DNA of 64,000 bases, taken from Carallia brachiata. Its lineage: Eukaryota > Streptophyta > Magnoliopsida > Malpighiales > Rhizophoraceae. Location of the stretch: positions 6,032,760-6,096,759 of the forward strand of contig JADCRB010000046.1 in the NCBI GenBank assembly GCA_021464245.1, read 5' to 3'. A program made the position numbers and the translations under genes. The notes beneath the pieces were generated by a model. The model searched no databases. It had not been told where the DNA came from and worked only from the letters and a program-made list of their open reading frames with translations. Position 1 is the first letter of the stretch; each line of letters opens with the position of its first letter. Below, piece by piece: positions 50,847 to 62,148 of the stretch.

Positions 50847-52683
50847 AAAGGATGCTCAAATTTACCATGAAGTGCTACATAAGTTCTCCTTTTAAATAAA
50901 ATTGCATCCTTTTGAATAATGTAAATTATGGTTTACTCTCTTTGTTTTTAAATAGTACCAATGATTGATAATTCAGAAATATCTAAAGTATATGTTTTTG
51001 ACATGTAGTTTCTATTAGGAATTCAAGTGTGTGGTTAAGAAATCTCATATTGAAAGTGAGAGAGGGAAGTAAGTAACAAGTGTGAGTTGTGTACTTAAAG
51101 AATCTCACATTAGAAGTGAGAGGGGGAAATGAATAATATATAAGGGGGAATGACTCATAAACTCAATACCTTAAAATTTTAAACTGAGATGTAGTGTCAA
51201 AACTTATGAGTTTGTTACTTACTTAAACTCATCTCTTATTTTTTTTCAGTTTTGCACTCTCGCGTTTTCCAATAGTTTCTAAAGTTTATGTGACGTGCCA
51301 CGTCTTTTAATTTGTGATGGATCTAAAATTGAGCACTTAATTCTTAACAGAAGTGTAATCGATGATTGCTCTCCCGACTCCATTCACCCAAGTGTAACCT
51401 TTTCGTATATATTAATCCTTACTTATATTTTTTTTTTCTAAATCGGTCCAATACTTTAAGTTCATAAAACCAAATTGATTTATCTATTAATTTGAGCATT
51501 ACTCCGCGAACGTGACACCCAATTGAACTGTCACATTAGTTGTGATGAGCTGAATCAATATGTCACTTCAATAGCAAGTGATGATGCAACATTTTCAATA
51601 ATAAAAGGGATCTTTTAAAAAAATAAAAATTAATTTTTTGTAAAAGCTAAGTTTATACAAAGAAAAATATGGATAAAGAAAATCGCAAATGATTTTAATA
51701 ATTCAATAGATTGAAAAATGAAAAAAAATAAAATTGAGAAATGGCACATAAACTGTAACTTCAAAAGAGTCTAGTTGAGAGTGATCGAAGACGAAAGAAA
51801 AAAGAAGAGAATGGAAAACGTGGGTAAAGAAGAGAGGTCATCAGTTCTGAGGTAGTCGTGTAGTGCTCGTGTTGAAAGGGAGATCGGAGCTGTTGAGGCG
51901 GCACCGTGCTTCTGATTCGCTTCCCCAAACTCGATTTTTTAAGAATGTTCCATGTGGCAGCAAAGTCATGTTTTCACCAAATACCATACTATATTCGGTC
52001 AAAAAAATATATCATACTATATTAATAAATAATAAGTTGCAATATTTAGATAATAATAAAATAATAATAAAGTAATATAGGTGTTAAATAATTAAAATTT
52101 AAAAAAAAAATTAATTTTTTTAGATATTATTAGATAAACTATGTCTACTTTCTTACTACTTAGTCAAACTCTTCTAAATCATCTTCATATAAATAAAGTT
52201 ATAGGCCTAAATTGACAACACAAAAAGCATAGGTTTCAATTGAAAAAAATTTAGAAGCTTTAGATCTTATTTGGAGCTTATCCCCTTACATTTCCTCTTT
52301 ATTTTTTGAGTCCAATTATATGAACGCGGGAAAAATGAGACGCGAGACCAACGCTTTATAATTGACCAATTTTTTTATATAATCAGATATTTAATGTTTA
52401 TAACAAAAAATAAAAGTATTTTTTGTCTGTTTGCTTGTTACATATATTAAGCATCTTGTTGCACAATAAAAGTCGGTCATTTGTAATGCGTCGTTCTTAT
52501 GCCTCACCCTTCATGCGTTATATAGACGTTTACTGTCATCTTTTTTCTGTTGCTTCAATCCGAGCTTTACAAAGACACCAGAATTAAGTTGAAGATACAC
52601 ACTGGAAGTTGGAAAGAGCTGTGGGACAATGGCCCAAAATTGAGCGGGCTCACCAGCGAAGAAACTGTTAGCTAGTCTTTATG
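50847..52683. other. Intergenic, flank of the peptide gene with LTR-like piece
   Basis: 50847-51010 is still homologous to the flank of the decayed copy. 51020-51240 has two diverged ~60-base units ('aatctca.att.gaaagtgag') and 'atatataaggggg', resembling the promoter part of a copia-type LTR; unproven. 51900-51990 shares 'ttaagaatgttccat' and following bases with 54340-54410, so the duplicated block probably spans over 1.3 kb. No gene seen. Confidence 0.4.
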
Positions 52684-53070
52684 CTGTGTTTAGATTGTAA
52701 GAACTTAGTAAGAAAGAAAATAGTGAAAAAGAAAAAAATTTAAAAAGAAAATTAAAAAAAAATAATTAAAAAGTAAAATTTTATATTTAGTTTGTACAAG
52801 AAAATAACGAGAAAAAAAATATATAATTAAAAATATCAAAACATCCTCAAATATAATTAGTTGAATTTTTTTTTTTTTAATTAAAATTATTTTAGTCATT
52901 TTACTTCAATACTTTTTAAAAATTTTCCAATTGGTTTCACTTTCTGCTCCTGACACTTGCAGCTTTTGTCCTTTCTAACTCGTTTCTAATGCTTCCCAAT
53001 CAACCGAAAATGCCTTGAAATGTGAGATTTCTTTCTAATTCCTTTCCCATGCATTAACCAAACAGACTAT
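52684..53070. mobile_element. MITE with 'gtttgg' ends
   Basis: Left end 'gctgtgtttagattgtaag', right end complement 'agtctgtttggttaatgc'. AT-rich core. It lies between the two peptide gene copies and resembles the elements at 39590 and 58541 in its ends. Confidence 0.4.
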
Positions 53071-53321
53071 TAAAGTCGTCCAAGCCTGGAATCCAATCCC
53101 GGCAGACGTAATTTCAGCTATGTCGCCATAATCTTATTCTTTATTAAATACATATCTTTTAGTACTATAGAAAATTTAATACATATTGTCTTTTTCTGCA
53201 TATTATTAAATGCATATCTGCCGGTAAATTTAAAAATTAAATGTATATTATCTTTTTCTGTACATCATTAAATACACTTCTTCTAGAGAATTAAATGCAT
53301 ATATATCTACTAAAGATAGAA

Positions 53322-53334
53322 GAAATATAAAAAG
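53322..53334 (+). promoter_or_regulatory. TATA-like element of the decayed peptide copy
   Basis: 'aaatataaaaagg' lies ~105 bases before the ATG at 53437. The matching place upstream of the intact copy is occupied by retroelement sequence. Positional inference only. Confidence 0.4.
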
Positions 53335-53436
53335 GACCACATGAAAACATAGAAGAACCATATCATTAGACAAAGGAAGGACGAACGTAAGTGATTATCT
53401 TCAAAAGGCATAGAGAGCAAGCCCTGGAGTTGGAAA

Positions 53437-53613
53437 ATGACCACTCCCAAAATGTTAGTAGTAGCATTGGTGATGCTATTCATTGTATCATGTCAGGCGA
53501 AAACGACAAATGCGGAGTCCTTGCCTAAGCGTAAATTGCTCTGCGCTCTCTAGTGTGCCTTTACGCTCATAAAAGATTGTGAGAAATACTGAAATGATAA
53601 ATGTGGTTGTTGA
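53437..53613 (+). pseudogene. Decayed copy of the cysteine-rich peptide gene
   Basis: Aligns base for base with 50670-50846, no indels over 59 codons. Disabled by TAG at codon 39 and TGA at codon 52 (the position of a conserved cysteine). The first conserved cysteine (codon 28) is serine. The signal peptide part is still open. Flanks on both sides are homologous, so this is a segmental duplication and not a retrocopy. Confidence 0.85.
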
Positions 53614-55860
53614 AAAGGATGCTTATGAACTATAAAAGTTCTCCTTTAAATAAAATTGCACCTTTTTTAATAATGTAAAAAATAGTCTATAGTACCAATG
53701 ATTGATAATTCATGAGTTTCTAAAGCATATATTTTGTTTCCGTGGTGGTATTTCGTTGCCTCTAAGTGAGACTACAAGTGAGTTACTACGTTTGTTAAAA
53801 ATTTGATAATTCGATTCGGTAAAAATTTGGCTCGAACTAGTTCATTTAGCTAATCGAGAGATAGATGGGCCTAAATGTATAACTCGTTTAATAAACGAGT
53901 CGATCTAGAGTAAAAGTATACTCGACTCGATTAGACTTATAAATAGTTCATTTAAAAATTCATCTAAATAATATTTAAAAAAATCATTTATTATGTTATA
54001 AATGTAATTTCATGAGACTTATTTTTAAAATTATATGATACATATATTTATATTTATATTTTTAATTAGTTAATTTTATTTAAATAAACGTTTGTTGTCC
54101 TTTTATTTTATGTATAATAATAAAATTTTTTAATTATAATTATTTTGTTAATATTATAAAATTAAATGACATATTTTGTTAAAAATTCAAATCTTCGACT
54201 TAATAATAATAGACTCGGCTCACACTTTGATCGTTATTAAACGACATTGACACCAAATCTTATTTTTAAGGTTGTTTAATAAATAAGTAACACCTAAACT
54301 TAGCAAAACTTGACTCGTTTACAACACTACCTTCCAGCTTGATTTCTTAAGAATGTTCCATTTGGTCGAACCGAAACCTTATGTTTTGGCCAACTACCAT
54401 TATAAATTATCCTTATATATATGTAGAGGCCTATACCGACAATGATGGTGTCAAAATGGGTTATCATGTCGAATTTAAATCGGGTCACTTTCGATTTAGA
54501 TTATATTAGGTCAGATTACTTATGGTTAAGTCATTTCAAGTTCAGATCAACTCATAAATTGGTCATATCATCAAAATGGTGACATGACATTAATAATTTA
54601 AGAAGTTTCTTTTAAATAATTTGAAAACTCAAAATAAAATTTAAAACGACATAAAAAATCTCGAAACATTTTAAAAAAATTTATAATTAAAACTTATATT
54701 AAAAATAATAGAATCCATATTTTTATAATATAAAATATACTATAATCATTTTATTTTATTTTTTGTTCTCTTAAGAAAAAAAAATTCGGTTCAACCGAGC
54801 TATTCAAGTTGGGTATCAGGTTTGACCAAAAATTTTCAGACCATTTTAGATTAAGATATTTTTAAAATCAGATTTGAGTTATATTTTTTTTTGGATAAGT
54901 TCAAGTCAATATATTGGATCGAGTCATATTTTGTCCTCAATGAAAAGATAGAAAATAAATTAATAAATAAATAAAAGATATCTTGACCGTTCGATGCACT
55001 GAGAAATGGGCTTGTCACACTTAAAAGACCGCTCAATGAATTCTATACAACAATTTCTCTAAAAAACAAGTTAAAAACAAAGAAAAATCCTGGTCCAGCC
55101 AAAGGTTCTAAGGTTCGCGTGTTTTTGCGGGAACAAGTAATCAAGTTATATTACATTTAATTTGATACAAGTTATAACCTAATTATTAAATTATTATTTT
55201 TTTAAAAAAAAATATATAATATTTTTTAATGAAACGGGTTCAGTGTTACTTTCGTTTTTTTTTTTTTTTTTTAATTTTTTGAAGAAAAGAAGAGAGAAAG
55301 TTGAGCCGTAAGGGTTTTCCGCGTTTCCCACTTCTTCTCCGACTGCACTTTGTCAATTTAACAAAGAGGAAAGAAGAAAAAAAGGATTATCAATTCATAA
55401 TTTCTTGGAGCTGTTCGGATATTGGCAGGCATATAACAACGGGTAAAATTCTATCTGCTTATATTTCTCTGTAGAACTAACCAGGTTGGCAATCTGATAG
55501 AACTAGTAGAAGCAGTGAGTCATGGAGAACCTCTTCAAAGCTTCCTCTTTTCCATCAGCTTAATTTCCCTCTAGCAAAAAAATCAAATTCACCAAAACCC
55601 CAAGTTCTTGCATTTTCATTTTTCAATTAATAATCAGTTGAAATTTTTCAAGAATTTCAAAGAAACATATCAAAGGTAAACTCTTTTTTCAAAAAGGAGT
55701 TTCAATTGTAAATAAAGTTATTTGCTTTGTGTATTAAAGTCTTGCAGTTCTTCAGTCAGTAGCGAGATTACTGTGTTTTGTTTGTGGATTAGTGTTGGTT
55801 TGAAGTAGATGTAATGCTTTGTTATGGTGTTGAATTACAGGTGTTTTTTGTTAATATTTG
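53614..55860. other. Intergenic and KAE1 leader
   Basis: 53614-54410 includes the remaining duplicated flank and AT-rich DNA. About 55290-55860 is GC-richer at first and has a 'ttgaattacag' acceptor just before the KAE1 start, so it probably holds that gene's untranslated exon and a leader intron. Confidence 0.4.
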
Positions 55861-55867
55861 TGGGGAA

Positions 55868-57944
55868 ATGAAACAAATGATAGCCTTGGATTTGAGGGTT
55901 CGGCCAACAAGATTGGTGTTGGGGTTGTTACCTTAGATGGGACTATTTTATCGAATCCGAGGCATACTTACATTACCCCTCCTGGCCATGGATTCCTACC
56001 TCGTGAAACTGCTCAACACCATCTTCATCATGTCCTTCCATTGGTTAAAGAAGCTGTGGAGGCCGCGAAAATAACCCCTGAAGAAATTGACTGCCTCTGT
56101 TATACTAAGGGCCCTGGGATGGGTGCTCCGCTGCAGGTGTCTGCAGTTGTTGTTCGGGTTCTTTCGCAGTTGTGGAAGAAACCCATTGTTGCTGTCAATC
56201 ACTGTGTTGCGCACATTGAGATGGGTAGGATTGTGACTGGTGCTGATGATCCTGTTGTGTTGTATGTTAGTGGTGGTAATACACAGGTCATTGCTTACAG
56301 TGAAGGGCGCTACCGGATATTTGGGGAGACTATTGACATTGCTGTTGGCAATTGCTTGGATCGATTTGCTAGGGTTTTACAGCTCTCCAATGATCCAGCC
56401 CCTGGATATAACATTGAGCAGGTGCGTTTATATGAGTCCATTCTGTAAAGTTTTGTTTGAGTCATCTCTTTGTATGACTAAAGTTTAGTAATCATTCACT
56501 TACATCGTAACTGAAAAGTACCCTTCATTCTCTAAACCTGGATTGTGTTTGGGTTTATATTCTGTTGATGGCTTTTTTTTGGTTAAATAATATCCTCACA
56601 TGCATTAGGCGTGGCTACAATTATTCATTGGAAATGATTAATGGCAATTCCTCTGCATACATTATAAATTTCAAGATTGGCAGTGGGGGTCATCTGCTTA
56701 CTAAACTATGTTCTCCTCCAACTCTCTTTAAAATTCCTTAGGTACCAATCATTGAAAGGAAACATATCCGGTACTGCTACATTTAGTGATTCCGCCTTCA
56801 TCTTGGTGACTTTATTGTTTCATACCTGAGTTCATCCATATATTTTTGGTGGCTTGTCAACCTTTGGGATTGACCATCACTCTTCTAGCTTTAAAGCTTT
56901 TTGTGTTAAATTTGAGGAAGGAAATTACACCCCTTTTTTTTTTTACGGATGAATATATTGTGAGGGGATTTTGACATGGGATTGAGTTCATGTCTGCAGT
57001 TTTGGCTTTCAAATCAATCATCTTTATGCCTTCTGTTTAAGATGTTCATGCTCGTGTTAAGCTTCCATTTTTCTTTTCACTCTTTGTGCAAAATGTGTGA
57101 TCATTCATTGGAGCTTCGAATCTCTATTTTATTCAAAGGTCTTGCAACATGTCCTTAGATAAACATTAGGTCTAGCACACTTCTTGATAAATCTGGTTTG
57201 CATTCCTTCTGTATGCTTGAGCCGAGTTATGCTGCAAAGTTCCTTCATCTTATAGCAAAAAATGTATCTTTTTCACCAGCTTGCTAAGAAAGGGGAGCAA
57301 TTTATAGATCTCCCTTATGTTGTCAAAGGGATGGATGTTTCTTTCAGTGGAATATTGAGCTTTATTGAAGCTACTGCCGAGGAAAAGCTTAAAAATAATG
57401 AATGCACTCCCGCAGACTTGTGCTACTCCCTTCAGGTATGTCGAATGTGGAGCATTCCAAGTTGTGTAAGAAAAGTTGTCATTTGTCAAATAAACTAGCG
57501 GTCACATGATGAACAATGCAAGTGAACTTGCATTGATCTCATGCAGGCAGGCATGTGAGTGTTAGGTTGAGATGATGTATGCGCATGCTCCACTTTTGCT
57601 GTAATGCGATGCAGGAAACAGTCTTTGCAATGCTTGTGGAGATCACAGAGCGGGCGATGGCTCATTGCGACAAGAAAGATGTTCTCATTGTTGGTGGCGT
57701 AGGGTGCAACGAGCGGTTGCAAGAGATGATGAGAACAATGTGTTCCGAGCGAGGAGGAACTCTCTATGCCACTGATGACAGGTATTGCATTGACAACGGA
57801 GCAATGATTGCATATACTGGTCTCCTTGCCTTTGCTCATGGCACCACCACTCCACTAGAGGAATCAACTTTCACCCAGAGGTTTAGAACTGATGAAGTGC
57901 AAGCAATTTGGAGAGAGAAAGATGCATCTGACCAAGTTGATTGA
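55868..57944 (+). CDS. KAE1: tRNA N6-threonylcarbamoyladenosine enzyme KAE1/OSGEP, ~346 aa
   Basis: Catalytic subunit of the KEOPS complex, which makes t6A at position 37 of ANN-decoding tRNAs in cytosol/nucleus. Exons 55868-56421, 57280-57435, 57615-57944. Visible: '[18 protein letters not shown]', '[17 protein letters not shown]', '[14 protein letters not shown]', metal-binding H-x3-H in '[11 protein letters not shown]', '[19 protein letters not shown]', 'MDVSFSGIL', '[18 protein letters not shown]' and '[13 protein letters not shown]'. All active-site motifs are present. Oddity: the expected start ATG (55868, product 'MKQMIA') is one base out of frame with the rest; the main frame has TAA at 55852 and no ATG before 'GFEG'. 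One missing base in a C-run at about 55883-55885 restores the family N-terminus, so a consensus error is the simplest reading. This is normally an essential single-copy gene. Confidence 0.92.
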
Positions 57945-60520
57945 TGAAAAGGGCTCCTGTTAGTTTCTTCATTAGACAAAAATATGTTTTCTTTTTTTTT
58001 GGGGGGGTCCAAAGATTATATCAATTTTATTGTGCATTTTTATGCAACTCTTCGTTATATTTTTGGTTGGCTCATATTTAGTGCTAACTCATTTTTGAGA
58101 GAGCATAACAAGGTTTAATCTCAAATCTTGAGACAAGCCAATGACGTCCAGCTACAATTCCATAGTTTTGAAAACATAGTAGCATATGGAGAAATCGTTT
58201 TCTTTTCTTTAGAGATTGAATAACTCATTTAATTTGAAAATTAAATCATTTTCATCATGGATTTGGAGAAATCACTTGCGTTAAGAGAGAAAATATGGAA
58301 ACCCGCTGTCTTGTAATTATTTTTGTATATCATTTTATCGCACGCAGTGAAGTAGAAGGTGCTAATATATGAGGAAGTAACGGCAGCCGGGAAGTGATAT
58401 TTGAAATAAGGAAACGCTTGTAATTTTATTTAAGTAGTTTTAAAATAATTATATAGTTTTATTTAATAATTTTTATAGTTTATTTATTTTTTAATAAATT
58501 AAATTATTTAATAATTTGTATTATTTTATAGTTATTTTAACAGTCCGTTTGGTTTGAACAGAAACTCAGAGAAAGAAACGGTGTCGAAAGAAAATGTTTC
58601 CGGAATTGGAGATTCTCACATTTGGATACCACAGAAGAAAGAAATGCGTGTAAATTGGGTTAGAAAATTTCATGTGGGGCCCATTGATTGTCACTGTCAC
58701 TGTTTCTGAGAATAAAGAGGGGAAATGAGGAGTAAAGATTGTGACTTTTAAAGCGTGTTTCCTGTGCGATAGAAAGAGGATAGAAAATGAGGAGAAAAAG
58801 AAAAATATAATTATTATTTATTTTTTTATTTTTAATATTATTTTAAATAATTTTATTTTTTTTCTTATAAATTATTATTTATTTTTCTTTCATCATATTT
58901 TTTTCTCTTCACTTTCTCCACTACTCCAAATAATTTTTTTTTTTTCTCCTCTTTTTCCCACCAATCTACTCACTCCACACACTATCAATGAATTATTAAA
59001 ATATCTTCAACTTATCCTAACTTTTATAAAAAAATAATTAGAACTTGAGTGGATAGTAATATTTTAGTTAGAAAGTAAATGAAAAAGAAAAAGAATAAAA
59101 AATATTACATAATAATATTATGATTGATAAAAAATAATTATTAGAAAGTTATGAAAAAAATAAATAATAATTTGTAAAAAAAAAGTAAAAAATGATTGTT
59201 AGGATAAAAATAAATAAAAAAGAAAATAAATATAAAATTTTAAAATTTTCTTTTTCCTTTCTGTTTTTTTTGAAAAATTTCTAATCAGGGTGTTAAGGAC
59301 ATTTTAATCATTTAAAATAATTAATATTTTCTTTTTTCTCGTTTCTCTCTTTATCTAAACAAAAAATTTATTTTCTTATAATTTTTTTCCATATAATTGT
59401 AACATATCTAAACAACTATTAATAAAAAAAAATTTCTTATTCATTTTTTTCTCATTACTTTTTTTCTCACCACTTTCTTTTTCTTTTCTAAAAAAATCCA
59501 AACACATTATAAAATTATTTGAGTAAAATCATTAAGTTTTTTTTCTAATTGCTAAAAGTATATCAACAAAGTGGCCAATCCTTTTGTTGTTGCGGGTTTC
59601 TCCATGTTTTTCGTAGCCAATTTTCTCTGTTTCCACGTAAATCCTTGCAATCTGAAGACAGGCAGAGGATTGGGTTGCACTCGCCCTGCAAAAAGTAAAC
59701 AACTCGCATGAATTTGTTTTTTTTTAAGATAAACAAACTCTGGCATGAAGTGAAATACACCATGATTGACATTTTTTCAAGAGGAAGGAAAAAAAATGAA
59801 AATTTTAAAATTTTATACTCATTTTTTATTTATTTTTTATTAATTCAAATAACTTATTTTACTTTTTTTTTCACAAATTATTATTTATTTTCTTTTCACA
59901 AATTTTTAATTATTATTTTTTATCAATTATAATATCATTATTACTATATTATTTTCTATTCATTTTTTTTATTTACTTTCTATTCAATTTTTCACTACTT
60001 AATCACACCCTCAAGATAAGTGCAACCGCAGCTTCCTATTTCTCATTCTCTCACTAACAATTAACAACTAACAACTAATTATTTTAGAAATCAAAAAATG
60101 TAAGCCACTAGGTTGATTTATGAACAGGGAAAGACTTAAAAAAAAAAAAGGCAAGAAAAAAGAAAGAAGGATAGTTAAGTTTGGAAGGCAATTTTTTTTT
60201 CTTTTTTAGGGGGGTGCAAGTATGGTGGGCAATTGTATAAAAAAGAAAAGAAGAATATTAGGCTTGGATGCCTTTCATTCAACAATATTTTTCTTAAGAA
60301 GACAAAAAAATAATGTTAATTAATATTAATATCTCAATTAATATTAAATTATTTTTATGTCTGAAAATCTTGAATTATTATTTTATTTAAAGTCAATTAA
60401 AAAAAATCAATTATTTTCACTTTAGATAAACGAGAATCCCTAAAACTAGGGCCAAAAAGGAATCCCAAAAATCTCTTTCCAATCAAACTCCTCTTTAAGT
60501 CCCTGGCACGCCGTGAGTCT
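57945..60520. other. Intergenic, transposon-rich
   Basis: 3' UTR of KAE1, then AT-rich repeats. Open frames in 58.7-60.0 kb are low-complexity. No gene supported. Confidence 0.45.
58541..59515. mobile_element. AT-rich element with 'gtttgg' ends
   Basis: Left 'agtccgtttggtttgaacag', right end complement 'aatgtgtttggattttttt'. The inner part is AT-rich with purine/pyrimidine stretches. Possibly two nested elements. Related by ends to 39590-39790 and 52684-53070. Confidence 0.35.
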
Positions 60521-60808
60521 AGACAAACCTAAATCAAAAAACGCCATCGTTTTCCGGTTTCCTCCTCTGCAACCAAATCCCACTACCGCTCTCTGTCATC
60601 ATCGTCGCAGCCTCCATCCCCTCCGCCGCCGCAGCAGTGGGCTGCGCGCATGCTCCTGAGCCGGGGTTCTGTTAACAGTCCCTAAAACTCTTTAAAACCC
60701 CAAGCAGAGAACAACAACAAGAAGCAGGAGGAGGAGGAGCACATAATAATAATAATAATAATAGTGGCTAAGGTCAGTGACAATGTGCTTGAAAATCTGT
60801 TGAGTGGT

Positions 60809-62108
60809 ATGGAAGAAAGATTGAATAAAGAAAAGGTAAATCCAATTCAACCAAAGACCCATGTTGACAAAAAGCTACATGATTTCTTCCTCAGTCTCCA
60901 TTCTCCAACCCACCCACCATATGCCTCTGTAAGTATAGCTCACTCTCACTCTCCAATATTTATATTTGCCTTTCTTTTTTTCTTTCTTTTGTGGGGTTAG
61001 TTTCTTTTTTTGGCAATAGTTTTGCTTTGTTTATTTATTATTTATGATAAAAATCTGTGAAGAACTGATAATTTTAAAGGCATTTGTATGGGGGATTCTT
61101 TCATTACCTTTGGATGAGAAATTGGCTTTGAATTTTTATTTTTTAATGGCAAAAGGGGTAATCTAAGAATGTGGGTTTTTTTTTTCATTTTTTTCTTAGG
61201 AGGGGATGGGGTTCTTGATTAATTTATGGAAGATGAGAATTGTTTTATTGTATTTAGGAACTGAATTTTGTTGTTTAATTAGCCAAAGTTTGATGGAAAT
61301 TGCGGTTTTGATAGAAGTTTACTTTTTTTCGATTTTCTAGCTTTTTGGAATGCAATTTCAATTTCATTTCATGGTAAGGGAATTATCCGCAGAAATTGCT
61401 GAGCTTTGTTAGGGAAGAATTTTGGAGAGGGAAAAAGTTTGCATTTTTTTTTTTTTGTTATCACATGTTCTTATGTACAATTTTTTCCCTTTTCCCTCTG
61501 TTTTTTGCTTAATTATTCTGCTATTCCTTTGCAGATGATTCGAATGGCAATTGTAGAGCTGAGTGAGGAAGGGGGTTCGAGTGAGGAGGTAATATCAGAC
61601 TATATTAAAAAAGAATATAAGGGCCTGCCGTGGGGGCATGATAGTTACTTAAGTCATTATTTGGGGAAGCTTTGTGGAAATCTTGATTTGGTGAAGTCAA
61701 ATGATGGACGGTATATGCTTCCCATAAAAGATGGTGATTCTGGAAATATAAGGAAGAGGGGTAGAAAGAGGCGGCGATGTAAAGGTAGGCGGGGCAAGGA
61801 TAAAGATAGGAATGAGTCAGAGGAGCTGAGTAAAGTGGTCGAAGATGTGTTCCAGGAATCAAGTGACTCGGAAAGGCAACAATTTGAAGTGGCTGAAAAT
61901 GTGGAGGCAAGTGGGGAACCAGAGAATGCTGAAGAACTCAGAAGAGAACATAAAAAATTAAAGGCAGAACGGATCAAGGTGTCTGATGAACAACACAATG
62001 TGGAAATGCAACTGACGGAAGCAACTGAACAACAAATAGAGGTGCCACATCTTTTGCTTGTTCACAACCAACGGATTTATATATTTGCATTGTAGGAACA
62101 ATCCGTTG

Positions 62109-62148
<40 letters not shown>

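Noticed and set aside
58741..59037. 98-codon frame rich in I/F/N
   Set aside because: Lies in AT-rich transposon DNA; composition only.
61605..61998. Minus-strand frames opposite the H15 exon
   Set aside because: Shadows of the conserved sense coding exon.
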